A DNA stretch of 64,000 bases from Symploca sp. SIO2E9 (GCA_010692645.1 JAAHGS010000010.1:66001-130000), one strand, 5' to 3'. Positions 37,910-47,424 are shown, numbered from the stretch's first letter. Made by a program: numbers and translations. The notes: generated by a model not told the origin, from the letters alone.

Positions 37910-38341
37910 CTACTCCGAATTTTGAGTGTACACTTCAACGTTGAAGAAAGTCTCAATCCAAACCCTTGCACCACATGGCTTAGGGTTGTCACGTCGATAA
38001 ACCACCCGGCACGGTCCATGGATTTCTACCTCGTGACCATAAGTATTGCTTTGCCCTCGCTTAACGCTAATTACTGGAGCGGGCTTCTCCTGTTTTTGAT
38101 TTTGCCGAATAGTCTGTTGATTGACATGAATGATCGTTACAGGGGAAGGTCTTCTCCTGCGCCAACTAGGTTGGGGTCCTCTTGTTCCCTTACTGATTTT
38201 TGGCATTCCCTCAAACAGAGGAATCATCCAGAATCTACCAGCCTTAAAGGCTCCTTGAATTCTACCTCCGGAGAGTAATTGGCGTATTCTCCTAGCAGAT
38301 ATACCCATCAGATGTGCTGCTTGTGTGCTACCAACGAACAT
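37910..38341 (-). CDS. Helix-turn-helix DNA-binding protein
   Basis: 143 aa. The N-terminus (VGSTQAAHLMGISARRIRQL, GGRIQGAFKAGRFWMIP) is a winged helix of the MerR/excisionase type, commonly used by phage and plasmid regulators. The middle is Arg/Lys/Pro-rich and the C-terminal half (HGPCRVVYRRDNPKPCGARVWIE) has two Cys but no family I recognise. The stop codon abuts the target duplication of the mobile elements next door. Function probably in transcriptional control. Confidence 0.6.
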   Translation of the reverse strand: MFVGSTQAAHLMGISARRIRQLLSGGRIQGAFKAGRFWMIPLFEGMPKISKGTRGPQPSWRRRRPSPVTIIHVNQQTIRQNQKQEKPAPVISVKRGQSNTYGHEVEIHGPCRVVYRRDNPKPCGARVWIETFFNVEVYTQNSE

Positions 38342-38372
38342 TTCTTAAAAATTATTCCTATAGGAGTATAGT

Positions 38373-38639
38373 TTATTTTCTAGTATTAGTAGCCTTTTTG
38401 TCATCAGAGAAATCACCTGCGCTTCTTCTTTCTTCATCAATAGGTCTATTTAACTCGCAACCTAAATTATCTGGACTATGAATACAGCCGTATTGATCTA
38501 ATTCAAAGAGAACTACTTCCCAATCTATAGCTAAGCCATTCTCCTTGAGACCGATGCTAGCCAAAACCAACAATAGGATGGAGGCGAGGGTAAATAACGA
38601 GAGTGTTGTGAATGTAGAGTTATGACTGGGTTTAAGCAT
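38373..38639 (-). CDS. Small one-helix membrane protein, hypothetical
   Basis: 88 aa. N-terminal transmembrane segment (TLSLFTLASILLLVLASIGL) and a hydrophilic tail with two Cys (YGCIHSPDNLGCEL). No homologue recognised. Located upstream of the helix-turn-helix gene on the same strand, with a 31-bp gap. Support is limited to the plausible topology. Confidence 0.4.
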   Translation of the reverse strand: MLKPSHNSTFTTLSLFTLASILLLVLASIGLKENGLAIDWEVVLFELDQYGCIHSPDNLGCELNRPIDEERRSAGDFSDDKKATNTRK

Positions 38640-39246
38640 CTTAACTAAGATAAGACTAATATTTGTTGCTAAAATACAACCAATTGATTAAATAATTCTG
38701 TTGTAGAAATTTGAGTTGCTCAATATAATACATTTGTGAATATAATTGCCAATATTATCCTACTCTTGTTGCTTGACTGACTTCTCTAGCATCCAAAGCC
38801 AAGGTTTGCGATCGCGTATAAATAATGTCTAATTTATGTATGTCTTGTTCGTTTCTCTGGCAAGAAGCCCTTTTTCACCCCAGGGTGAGCGAAAAAAGGC
38901 GTGGGGAAATAAGTAAGCAGACAGGTCGACGCGGAGACGCGGAGAATTCAAATCCCAGGCAAAATTTCGTTCACCCCCCAACGGGCTTGGTCACTGAAAA
39001 TAGAGAAGCAACTGTTAAAAATGTTAAATGTAGCAGCTTTGATAGCGGAATTTGGCTCACAATTGAATTGAGCAAGAATGTCTAAATATTTACAAGCTCC
39101 TCACAGGCTTTGTCTAACTCTCAGTTAGGTAGTAACTTAATGGTCTCAACAGCAAATTCTGCCATAAAAATTAGGGTTTGAAGCTGTAAGTAAATTCCTG
39201 TAGATATCTAGACAAGGATAGACTTTTTGTACAACGGTTATGAGCG
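38640..39246. other. Gap with one mobile element
   Basis: About 600 bp holding the GGGTGARCGAAA element at 38883-38976 and a HIP1-like GCGATCGCG near 38810. A frame at 38825-39085 crosses the element and is not taken as a gene. Promoter of the devB remnant should lie in the last 200 bp. Confidence 0.45.
38883..38976. mobile_element. 94-bp GGGTGARCGAAA-family element
   Basis: Starts GGGTGAGCGAAAAAAGGCGT and ends ATTTCGTTCACCC. It keeps an uninterrupted GCAGACAGGTCGACGCGGAG at the place where the 104-bp insert splits the copy at 37596. Flanks are C-rich and give no clear 9-bp duplication. Confidence 0.75.
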
Positions 39247-40074
39247 ATGATAGATTCCCGTCAACATTCCCTAGACCCGCTCAAGGATAAAACAACTAAA
39301 CTGCTCAAGAAAGAAAAAGAAGTTGCTAGCACTCAGCAGCCCTTGGTTAAGAAAACGCGATTGCCAAGGCACAGCTTGCTTCTGGGCATTACTGGAGGAG
39401 CGATCGCCATTGGCATCTTAGGACTGGGGATCGCGAGGTTAACAACTCTAAATCAGGCGCAGTTAGTCGGCGAGATGTCAACAGAAACTGCTGCCCCATT
39501 ACCACAACGGGTAGCAGTAGTAGCATTGGGACGCTTGGAACCGCAAGGAGAGGTTATTCGCGTCAGTGGTCTTAATGGAGAGCGCATCAGTCAGCTAAAG
39601 GTATCAGAGGGAGATTTAGTTGCAACAAGGGAGGTATTAGCCTACCTAGAAAGCTATGAGGAGCGACTGGCGGAACGCGATTTTGCCGCTAGCCAGCTGG
39701 CAGAAGCCCAGGCAAAGCTAGAGGCAGAAACGACCTATGGTCGAGCCAAAATTCAGGAAGCAGCAACCCATATTCAGCAGATTGAGCGTCCAACGACCTT
39801 TGAAATTGCAGCCCAGCAGGCTACGGTACGTCAGTTAGAGGCAGAATTAGAACTAGCAAATGAAGACCTGCGACGCTTTGAAGACTTGTACAGTCAGGGG
39901 GCAATTACTAAGCAGGAGCTAGATCAGCAAAGGACAGAGGCGCGAGAGAGACAGGAGCAACTCAACAATGCCCAAGCTACCCTAATTCGGCTGGAGCAAG
40001 CAAGGGATACAGATTTGCGCTATGCCCAGACTCAGCTAAACTCAGCCCAGATTGATCAGATTGTTAAATGGTGA
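39247..40074 (+). pseudogene. DevB/HlyD-type membrane fusion protein, 3' end lost
   Basis: 275 aa of an ABC-exporter membrane fusion protein. It has an N-terminal transmembrane helix (LLGITGGAIAIGILGLGIARL), the VALGRLEPQGEVIRVSG start of the lipoyl-like domain, and a coiled-coil hairpin (EAQAKLEAETTYGR to TQLNSAQID). The second half of the lipoyl and beta-barrel domains is absent, and the frame ends at once in a sequence from the middle of a DevC permease. DevB normally has near 400 residues. In heterocyst formers DevBCA exports glycolipids; other paralogues have other cargo. Presumed nonfunctional through a deletion. Confidence 0.75.
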
Positions 40075-40522
40075 AATCATTATTGCCAATAAACTGAAGT
40101 ACATGATGTTCGTTCCCGAACAATTTGCGCGGCGCAGGCTTTACCAGGCGCTAGCTTTTGAAGGAGTGGAAGCAGCTTATTCGCTCTACACTACCACTGC
40201 TAACTGGAAAAATCCTGTAACCAAAGCTGTGCACCCACTGCGGGTACTCGCTTTCAATCCGCAAGACCCAGTTTTGCTTTTACCGGGAATCATTGAAAAC
40301 TCGGAGGCACTTAAGTTGCCTTGGACTGCTTTAATTGATATCAAAGCGCGAGCTGAAGTTGGACCAAAGCAAGCTGGAATTGTCACAGAATTGTCACAGC
40401 AGCAGATTAGGCTAGTCGGCACCTTTAGCTTGGGAACCGATTTTGCTGCTGGCAATGGTAATGTGATTATCAGTGATCAGAAGAACTCCAAGTTTGGGCA
40501 GACTATGAAGGTAGACCTCTAG
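40052..40522 (+). pseudogene. DevC-type ABC permease fragment
   Basis: About 140 residues of the extracytoplasmic domain of a DevC permease: LLNGEIIIANKLKYM, RRRLYQALAFEGVEAAYSLY, ANWKNPVTKAVHP, LAFNPQDPVLLLPGI and LVGTFSLGTDF. The first membrane helix region is missing, as is everything after about NVIISDQ. The DevC match ends near 40482, where an unrelated frame begins, so there are deletions on both sides. Remnant of a devBCA operon. Confidence 0.75.
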
Positions 40523-40542
40523 CGAATCTTGCAGCATATTTA

Positions 40543-40806
40543 TTGGAACGAGCAGCTGCTGAAGCTAAAGAAAGGGGAGCTGCTTGGGCTTCTGATTTAT
40601 CAAGAGCCCCGATTAGAAAAGGAGTGAACTCTATTTCTGAAATAGTACAAAGCAACTACTATACTCTGCTGAGTGATGGCACAATTAAACAGGAGAACCT
40701 AAAAGCGATCGCATCTGGTAAAGAACCCTCTAAAGCAGATTTGAGCAAGATTGCAAAAATTCTAGGTATTGATGAGCATCAGCTAGAAGCTATGCGACAC
40801 AGTTAA
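40543..40806 (+). CDS. Truncated ribbon-helix-helix-like regulator
   Basis: Up to 87 aa from a TTG, but the frame is open from 40477 and matches a CopG-like pattern from there (LQVWADYEGRPLANLAAYLLERA). The usual N-terminal beta strand is missing, which implies a 5' truncation at the same junction as the DevC fragment. The C-terminus (LSDGTIKQENLKAIASGKEP, LGIDEHQLEAM) is helical. Possibly a remnant. No partner gene follows. Confidence 0.4.
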   Translation: MERAAAEAKERGAAWASDLSRAPIRKGVNSISEIVQSNYYTLLSDGTIKQENLKAIASGKEPSKADLSKIAKILGIDEHQLEAMRHS

Positions 40807-40813
40807 TCATCTG

Positions 40814-41101
40814 CTATAAAGGAGGTTTTTTCCTAGGCTTGCGCTTTCTATTTTTCCCTGGTGGTGTTCTTGTTGAGCCAAAATACTTTTCACTGCGATA
40901 GCGCAGCCAAACCCTCAAAACTTGGGGAATTTGGTCTTTTTGTTCTTTGGTTAAGGTATTGTAAAGTTGGAGGGCACGCTCTCGTTCCCGACGACAAGCT
41001 GCATTATTGTGAGCATCCCAATAGCTCCGCGCTACTCTAATACGACGGCAAACTTCTTTGACTAGTGCCTTGCCAGCAAGGGGAATCTCTTTCTCTTTCA
41101 T
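40814..41101 (-). CDS. Conserved cyanobacterial protein of unknown function
   Basis: 95 aa, highly basic, with a conserved-looking core (KALVKEVCRRIRVARSYWDAHN, LYNTLTKEQKDQIPQVLRVWLRYRSEKYFG). The Lys/Arg-rich tail suggests nucleic-acid or ribosome contact. I believe close relatives are widespread in cyanobacteria, without known role. The stop is 8 bp past the stop of the convergent regulator remnant. Confidence 0.6.
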   Translation of the reverse strand: MKEKEIPLAGKALVKEVCRRIRVARSYWDAHNNAACRRERERALQLYNTLTKEQKDQIPQVLRVWLRYRSEKYFGSTRTPPGKNRKRKPRKKPPL

Positions 41102-41261
41102 TACTCTAGTCTACATTTTCGAGCTTAGCGATCGCTAGTCGATGATATTGCCCTTCAATCAGCACCTAATCTAAATTATTATTTGCCGCCATCTGACTAA
41201 CTATTGTGATCAGATTAAGCGCTGAGCTATGCTGTGACAGATAATATGCTTTGTTGCAGGG

Positions 41262-43367
41262 ATGAAAGCCAGTGAGGTTATAAGAAGATACAACAGTGGG
41301 GAAAGAGATTTTCGCCGTGTAAGTCTCAGGGGTGAATCCTTCAAAAGGCAAAACCTAGCTGGTGCAGACTTTAGTGAAGCTGATATTAGAGGAGCAAATT
41401 TTACTAATGCCAAGCTCCGAGGTGCCAAATTTTGTGATGTGAAGGCTGGATTGCAGCGGCGCTGGGCGACTAGCTTGATCATCTGCTGTTGGTTACTATC
41501 AGGACTTACGGCAGTTCTTTCCACATTTGCTGGTAGTTACCTAGGATTCTTGCTAGTTAATAATTACTCTAGAGATTTATTAGCTGGGGTAGGTACTCTT
41601 GCAGGATTAATTGTTGTCTTAATTATTACTATTCGTCATAGTCTGGCAGCAGGATTAGTGATCTTGGCAGTAATGGCAACTTTAGCTGTAGCTGGTGCCA
41701 CGACTTTAGCTGGAAAAGGAACTGGTGCTGGAGCTGGTGCTTTTGCTGTAGCTATGGTTGGGGCTGCAGTTGGAGTTTTAGCTTTAGCCTTGGCATTTTC
41801 CGGAGCTTTTGCTGTAGCCAGAGCTTCAGCCTTTCTGGTTTCCGGAGCTTTTGCTGTGACTGGAGCTTTTGCTTTTGCCGTGTTTGGACGTGGTGCTGTA
41901 ACTATGGCTAGACATTTTGCTTTTGCTTTTGCTTTTGTTATAGCTGGATTATCCGCTTACATTGGCATGCGTGCCATGGCTGTAGATAAAAAATACACCT
42001 CGATTCGAGAAATTGCAATCGCCTTTGCCGCCACTGGAGGCACTAGTTTTTACAATGCTGACTTAACTGAAGTTGATTTTACCGGAGCCACACTCAAAAG
42101 CACAAACTTGAGAAAAGCTACCCTTACCCGTACCAAATGGTATAAATCCCAAAAACTCGATCACGCTAGAGTCGGTAATTCTATTCTCTCTAATGCAGCG
42201 ATTAGAGATTTACTGATTAGTGGCTATGGCTATAAAAAATCCTATGTAAAAGCGCATTTAAGGGGAGCAAATCTGGCTGGGATAAATCTCAGTTATGCTA
42301 ATCTCAAATGTGCTGACCTCAGTGAGGCTAGCTTAGTGCGAGCTAATTTAGAATGGGCAAATCTTACTGAAACTAATGCTATTGGCACAGATTTTACTGG
42401 AGCTAGCCTAACAGGCGCTTGTTTAGAAGCGTTTAATATTGACTCCAAGACCAAGCTTGAACAGGTCGATTGTCGATTTGTCTATTTCTTAGAAGATCCT
42501 AACCCGGAAACAGGCGACAGGGAGCGCCGCCCTCACGATGTCAACAAGGTATTTGAGCCTGGAGATTTTGCCAAGCTCTATAAAAAAGTGGTCGATACTG
42601 TGCAGATTCTGCTGCGTAATGGTGTCAATAGCGAGGCTTTTCATGCAGCTTTTCGCCAAATTATGGAGTACAATCCAGAGATTAATTTTGATTCGATCCA
42701 AAGTATTGAGAAAAAAGAGGAGGATGTTTTAGTTACCATTCAAATTCCCCAAGGGACGGATAAGGGTAAATTTGAGCAGAAATTCTTTGAGGTTTATCAA
42801 GCCAGACTTGAGGCAAAACAAGAAGCGGCTTTGCGAGAGACAGAAACTCGTCACAGTCAGGATATTAAAGAAATTGCTCTAGCTGCTCTTACTAAGAATC
42901 AGTATTCTAATCCGATATTTAATGTTACTAATACTGTCACCAGTGAAGGAAAAGTTATGAATGAAAGCTCAGACAATAGCAGCAAAATCGAAACTAGAGA
43001 TGGTAATGTAATTGGAAATATTCTCGGTGATAGCAGCACCATCAGCGGTACCGTCACTAATACTATTAATGAATTACCTGCCTCTGCTGAACCCGACAAA
43101 CCAGGAATCAAAGAACTACTGAGGCAATTACAAACAGCGATCGCATCTGAATCTAACCTCGATGAGGAGGACAAAGCCGAAGCCCTAGAGCAAGTAAAAT
43201 TATTAGCAGAAGCTGGAAAAAATCCCAGCGATGGAGCTATGAAAAAGCTCGCTAAAAGGGCAACTACTATGCTCAAAGGGCTAATTGCCGGATTGCCTGC
43301 TGCTGCTACACTAGTGGAAACCTGCAAAGAGTTATTGCCTGCTATCGCTCATCTCTTCAACCTGTAA
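41262..43367 (+). CDS. Pentapeptide-repeat membrane protein
   Basis: 701 aa. A short pentapeptide block (residues about 17-58, LAGADFSEADIRGANFTNAKL) precedes a long hydrophobic region (about 65-250). This region is unusual for its repeated Ala/Phe/Gly (AFAVARASAFLVSGAFAVTG) and is likely to be several helices. A second pentapeptide block spans about 265-400 (LAGINLSYANLKCADLSEASL). The C-terminal third is a mostly helical and coiled region ending in a short hydrophobic segment (LIAGLPAAATLVETCKELLPA), similar to tails of other cyanobacterial pentapeptide and effector-associated proteins. Function unknown; it may form a membrane assembly. Confidence 0.8.
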   Translation: MKASEVIRRYNSGERDFRRVSLRGESFKRQNLAGADFSEADIRGANFTNAKLRGAKFCDVKAGLQRRWATSLIICCWLLSGLTAVLSTFAGSYLGFLLVNNYSRDLLAGVGTLAGLIVVLIITIRHSLAAGLVILAVMATLAVAGATTLAGKGTGAGAGAFAVAMVGAAVGVLALALAFSGAFAVARASAFLVSGAFAVTGAFAFAVFGRGAVTMARHFAFAFAFVIAGLSAYIGMRAMAVDKKYTSIREIAIAFAATGGTSFYNADLTEVDFTGATLKSTNLRKATLTRTKWYKSQKLDHARVGNSILSNAAIRDLLISGYGYKKSYVKAHLRGANLAGINLSYANLKCADLSEASLVRANLEWANLTETNAIGTDFTGASLTGACLEAFNIDSKTKLEQVDCRFVYFLEDPNPETGDRERRPHDVNKVFEPGDFAKLYKKVVDTVQILLRNGVNSEAFHAAFRQIMEYNPEINFDSIQSIEKKEEDVLVTIQIPQGTDKGKFEQKFFEVYQARLEAKQEAALRETETRHSQDIKEIALAALTKNQYSNPIFNVTNTVTSEGKVMNESSDNSSKIETRDGNVIGNILGDSSTISGTVTNTINELPASAEPDKPGIKELLRQLQTAIASESNLDEEDKAEALEQVKLLAEAGKNPSDGAMKKLAKRATTMLKGLIAGLPAAATLVETCKELLPAIAHLFNL

Positions 43368-43369
43368 AA

Positions 43370-43555
43370 TTAGACAACATTAACTCCTGTTGGAACAGAC
43401 AACTGTGCAAATTCTACCTGGTGATGTAAATTGCTCACTGGAGCTGGTACCATCTCTCCTCTGAAGTCTAAAAGCTGAACCAGCAGTAAGTAGGCAACCG
43501 CCAGTAGTACAGAAATCGCCCCAGTTATAACCGCAACAATTTTTCCGCGATTCAT
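43370..43555 (-). CDS. Small single-pass membrane protein
   Basis: 61 aa. One N-terminal helix (AVITGAISVLLAVAYLLLVQLLDF) and a short tail with a conserved-looking FRGEMVPAP. Short proteins of this kind recur in cyanobacterial genomes. It is convergent with the pentapeptide gene, 2 bp apart. Function unknown. Confidence 0.55.
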   Translation of the reverse strand: MNRGKIVAVITGAISVLLAVAYLLLVQLLDFRGEMVPAPVSNLHHQVEFAQLSVPTGVNVV

Positions 43556-43741
43556 CAGTTTCCTCTAAATTCGGATTTTCTGTGAAAATCTCTCGCTAGG
43601 GGCATGAAAAACCCAGACTGAAGATCAACAATAACAGTAATGCTCCTCTATAGTAAAGCGATTCTGTGATATCGATCGCAGCCTAGATAGAAATTTTCAG
43701 AAATCATTGAATTTTTCCTGGATTTTAGAGGAAACTCAATC

Positions 43742-44110
43742 ATGTGCAAGCCAAAAATGCCCCTAGTCATCTGCCTATCCCTACTTTCCTTAGTCTCCAA
43801 CGTCCAAGAGAGTCAAGCCGCTTCATTCCCTCTCCTTGCTGCGAGTATAGAGGTTACACTTGCCGCTGATCAACAAATGTTCTTGATTCCCAATTCTGAA
43901 GAGTCTGCTAACTTGCCCGTATCTGGAAAGGATGCTATACCCCTTACTATCCTTGGTTCAGTTTTAACTCTAGGATTGGGAGTACTTAGTCTCAGAAAGA
44001 ATACTATCAAGCAAATCACTCCAGAAGCTGTAGCAATATCTACTCCTGCCCTTACTAACAAAAATACCGAAGTCAGCCGACAGGAGATTAAGACTCTTTC
44101 TGTACGGTGA
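43742..44110 (+). CDS. Exported small protein with LPxTG-like tail
   Basis: 122 aa. N-terminal signal peptide (MPLVICLSLLSLVSNVQESQA). Near the C-terminus a motif ANLPVSGKDAIP is followed by a hydrophobic stretch (LTILGSVLTLGLGVLSL) and a basic RKN, the order used by sortase or PEP-CTERM-like anchors. A further 35 residues follow, so the anchor reading is not certain. Hypothetical. Confidence 0.5.
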   Translation: MCKPKMPLVICLSLLSLVSNVQESQAASFPLLAASIEVTLAADQQMFLIPNSEESANLPVSGKDAIPLTILGSVLTLGLGVLSLRKNTIKQITPEAVAISTPALTNKNTEVSRQEIKTLSVR

Positions 44111-44192
44111 GGCTAAATTGTACTCAAATCTCATCAGAGTGCATGTTAGGTGTATGTTAGTATTTTGAATTGCAAGGAAACGCCAAGTCTGT

Positions 44193-45125
44193 ATGACTAA
44201 TCTTAACCAGATGCCGGTGGTACAAACCTCCCAAATGAGTAAGTTCTACCGCACCGGTTTTTGGCTCAATCAAAAAATTGAATCCCTTAAAAATTGCTCC
44301 CTAAAAGTATTTAAAGGAGAAACCTTTGGCTTATTAGGACCCAATGGAGCAGGAAAAACAACCTTATTGAAGCTGCTACTGGGAATTGTGCGCCCAACAT
44401 CTGGAAGTGGTTTGCTATTAGGAAAACCTCTAGGGGAGCGTAGTGTCAAGGAACGAATAGGCTACTTACCAGAAAATGCTTATTTCTACGATTACCTAAG
44501 CGGTTGGGAATTCTTACAATTGACAGCAGGACTATTCCAAATCCCTGCTAAGGTACAGCGCCAACGCCTGCCACAGTTGCTGGAATTAGTGGGATTGTCC
44601 AAATCTACTGCCCAGAAAAAGCAACTACGAAAGTATTCTAAAGGAATGCTCCAGCGCATTGGTATGGCACAAGCATTAATTAATGACCCAGAAGTGGTAT
44701 TTCTGGATGAACCAATGTCTGGACTTGACCCGATTGGACGTTACCAGATTAGAGAGATTATTCTCTCTCTTAAAGCCCAAGGCAAAACAATTTTTTTCAA
44801 TAGTCATGTACTTTCCGATGTCGAGAAAATTTGCGATCGCATTGCTATCCTGGCTGAGGGAGAATTAATTTTTATTGGTTCTTTGGATGAACTATTGGGT
44901 AATTCTGTGACCTATCATGTTAAAGGAAAAGGAGGCGACTTAAACATCCTCAAACGTTGGGTAAAGGAACTAGTATTTGAAGATGATTTTTGGTTTGGTC
45001 AACTACAAGGCGAACCTCAAGATTTTCTTGCCAGCCTTCGCCTGATGGAGGCACAGTTAATTAGTATGAATCTGGCTAGTTCATCTTTAGAAGAATTTTT
45101 CATCGAGCAATTACAGAAGCGCTAA
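44193..45125 (+). CDS. ABC transporter ATP-binding protein
   Basis: 310 aa. Walker A GPNGAGKTT, signature YSKGMLQRIGMAQA (variant of LSGGQ), Walker B VVFLDEPMSGLDP and the H-loop SHVLSDVEK are intact. Type is the ABC-2/NatA-like ATPase, whose partner is a separate permease. No permease follows; the next gene is on the other strand, so the subunit is an orphan here. Substrate unknown. Confidence 0.92.
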   Translation: MTNLNQMPVVQTSQMSKFYRTGFWLNQKIESLKNCSLKVFKGETFGLLGPNGAGKTTLLKLLLGIVRPTSGSGLLLGKPLGERSVKERIGYLPENAYFYDYLSGWEFLQLTAGLFQIPAKVQRQRLPQLLELVGLSKSTAQKKQLRKYSKGMLQRIGMAQALINDPEVVFLDEPMSGLDPIGRYQIREIILSLKAQGKTIFFNSHVLSDVEKICDRIAILAEGELIFIGSLDELLGNSVTYHVKGKGGDLNILKRWVKELVFEDDFWFGQLQGEPQDFLASLRLMEAQLISMNLASSSLEEFFIEQLQKR

Positions 45126-45245
45126 ATTTAAGTAACAAGTAATAAGTAAGATAGCGTTTCTCAAATTGATGAAGTACATCCATTTTTATTCCCCCCCACT
45201 CCCCACTCCCCGCTCCCCACTCAAAAAGCGTTTGTAGCCAATGTT

Positions 45246-46754
45246 CTAAATTCCCAAAATACAACTAGTGCGGGGTGGTATTTCTAAACTTAAATAGCTG
45301 GCTTCACTTTCAGTGATCCAATCGATTTGACTGCTGCCAAACAAGATTTTGTTAGGTTTTGATACTAATCCTGAAGTCTCGAAACTTACTTTTGTCTTTT
45401 CAGTTCCACCATTGACAGCAATAATTAGTTCTTCGTCTTCTAGTTGTCGTGCGAAGACGTAAACCATTCCCTCACTTAAGAGTATTTTATAACTGCCTAC
45501 ACGCAGAGCCGGATGAGCATGGCGCAAACTAATTAGCTGCTTGTGATACTCCAAAACATCCCGGTTCCATTGAATTTCTGTGGGAAAACCTCGGCGGGAG
45601 TCAGGATCGACTGCACCAGCTAAACCAACTTCATCACCGTAATAAATACTAGGTGCGCCAGGAAAAGTCAACAGGAGTAAGGTGGCTAGTTTAACGCTGT
45701 CGAGGGATTCTTCTAGAGGTGATATATTACCGCCACTGGCAATGGAAAGCAAACGTGCTGTATCGTGACTGGCAAGAAGGTTTAGTTGAGTTAGTTGAAT
45801 TTCCCAAGGGTATAGTTGCAGTAGGTGTTCGATTTTTGCCGCATACCCAGCAGCATCGAGGGCAGGATAGGGTTCATAAGACTGCTGTTGTACATATTCT
45901 CTCACAACGCGATCGCCAGCGCTAAAAGCAATAGTTGGTGCAGTAAACAGATAGTTCATCACCCCGTCAAACTGGCTACCATCTAACCATTGCTTGGCAT
46001 CTTCCCAAATTTCCCCGACAATATAAGCTTCTGGGTTAATAGCTTTAACGCGCTCTCGAAATTCCTGCCAAAAGCCGGGAACTTTAATCTCAAAAGGCAC
46101 ATCCAAACGCCAGCCATCAATGCCTAACTTAATCCAGTATTCGGCAATTTCCATAATATATTCCCGAACCAGGGAATTTTCGTGGTTGAATACTGGTAAA
46201 GCACGGTTGCCTGCCCAACCGAGGTAGTTTGCTGGTTTCGAGCCATCGTAGGCAGATAAAGGCCAGTCCTCGATTGTAAACCAATCCAACCAAGGAGAAT
46301 AGGGTCCATTTTCCAAGATGTCATTGAAAAAGAAAAAGCCGCGACTAGCGTGGTTAAAGACGCCATCAAGTACCACTTTCATATCCCGTTGATGGCACTC
46401 TTCTAGTAATTCCATCAAAGCCCCGTTACCGCCTAATAGGGGGTCAACCTGAAAATAATCATGAGTATGATAGCGGTGATTGCAGGCAGATTGAAAGATG
46501 GGTGTGAAGTAAATTGCATTAATTCCTAGTTCCTGTAGGTAATCAAGCTCTTCGATAACACCCCACAAATCGCCGCCCTTATAGCCTTGTATGGTAGGCG
46601 TAGCATCCCAAGGTTCTAGGGGGACAGAGTGAGAAATATGTGATTCCTTGTGAGATATCTTGGCTTCACGGGGCTGCTTGCTCTTAGCGAAACGATCTGG
46701 GAATATTTGATAGAAAACCGCGTGTTTAACCCAGTCGGGGGTGTGAATCTGCAT
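45246..46754 (-). CDS. GH13 alpha-amylase family protein (neopullulanase/cyclomaltodextrinase type)
   Basis: 502 aa. Catalytic residues are visible: nucleophile Asp in DGWRLDVPFE, general acid Glu in IVGEIWEDA, and transition-state stabiliser Asp in LLASHDTAR. The conserved VFNHAS and GDEVGLAG (calcium-site region) are present. No signal peptide, so cytoplasmic and probably acting on glycogen-derived maltodextrins. Length and order are normal for the subfamily. Confidence 0.9.
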   Translation of the reverse strand: MQIHTPDWVKHAVFYQIFPDRFAKSKQPREAKISHKESHISHSVPLEPWDATPTIQGYKGGDLWGVIEELDYLQELGINAIYFTPIFQSACNHRYHTHDYFQVDPLLGGNGALMELLEECHQRDMKVVLDGVFNHASRGFFFFNDILENGPYSPWLDWFTIEDWPLSAYDGSKPANYLGWAGNRALPVFNHENSLVREYIMEIAEYWIKLGIDGWRLDVPFEIKVPGFWQEFRERVKAINPEAYIVGEIWEDAKQWLDGSQFDGVMNYLFTAPTIAFSAGDRVVREYVQQQSYEPYPALDAAGYAAKIEHLLQLYPWEIQLTQLNLLASHDTARLLSIASGGNISPLEESLDSVKLATLLLLTFPGAPSIYYGDEVGLAGAVDPDSRRGFPTEIQWNRDVLEYHKQLISLRHAHPALRVGSYKILLSEGMVYVFARQLEDEELIIAVNGGTEKTKVSFETSGLVSKPNKILFGSSQIDWITESEASYLSLEIPPRTSCILGI

Positions 46755-47004
46755 GGATTAGTGCCTAGCTCTGTATCGTTAAGAGTAGCAAGAGTTGCCG
46801 CTGTATGGTTCTTATTGTTAATGCTTCTAAGAAAAAGGGAGATGGGGAGGAAACGGAAGAATGACTAAATCTTCAGACAAATTAAAATCAATGCCCAAGT
46901 AACTCTACTTATATTCTGATGGAACAGAGCATATCTGTATATTAATAACTAACTCGAACGGTAGATCCCGATAAACATACCACCCTATACACTTTAGTAA
47001 TAGC
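46755..47004. other. Gap between GH13 and response regulator genes
   Basis: 250 bp; a GGGAGATGGGGAGG tract near 46840 belongs to the heptamer repeats. No gene recognised. It should carry the promoter of the response regulator. Confidence 0.4.
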
Positions 47005-47424
47005 ATGAGGATTGAGTCTTACGTTATGTTGTCTTGTCAGCAATCTGTCGTACGCCTTCTCGTAGTTGATGACCACGCTCTAACCCGCTTCAGTCTCAAG
47101 TCAGCTTTTTCAATGCAGAGCAATATTGAATTGGTTGGTCTCGCTTGTAATGGCAAAGAAGCAATTGAGATGGTTGAACGCGAGCGCCCGAATGTCATTA
47201 TTATGGATATGCAAATGCCAGTGATGGATGGCCTGAGTGCCTCTGCCCACATTAAAAGCATTGAACCTCACACTCAAATTATTGCCTTCTCTTCGTTAGA
47301 GGACCCTCACAGAGAATTTGTGAGCCACAACGTTGAAGTTGATGCTGTTTGTCCCAAAGATACTGCCACCAATGACTTGATTGAGCTTGTCAAGGAGTTG
47401 GGACTCCAGGAGGTTAACAATTAA
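47005..47424 (+). CDS. Receiver-only response regulator
   Basis: 139 aa. The receiver domain has the acidic pair in VVDDH, the phospho-acceptor Asp in VIIMDMQMPVMDG, a Ser in FSS at the switch position and the Lys in CPKDT. There is no output domain, as in CheY-like or Spo0F-like phosphorelay proteins. Met8 (47026) is an alternative start close to the domain. No sensor kinase neighbours it. Confidence 0.88.
   Translation: MRIESYVMLSCQQSVVRLLVVDDHALTRFSLKSAFSMQSNIELVGLACNGKEAIEMVERERPNVIIMDMQMPVMDGLSASAHIKSIEPHTQIIAFSSLEDPHREFVSHNVEVDAVCPKDTATNDLIELVKELGLQEVNN

Noticed and set aside
38874..38985. 9-bp target duplication around the element at 38883
   Set aside because: The C-rich flanks match for only four bases, too few to call.
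38825..39085. Open frame of 86 codons
   Set aside because: It runs through the mobile element at 38883-38976. The basic, arginine-rich middle is the same translation seen in other copies of the repeat. No start context.
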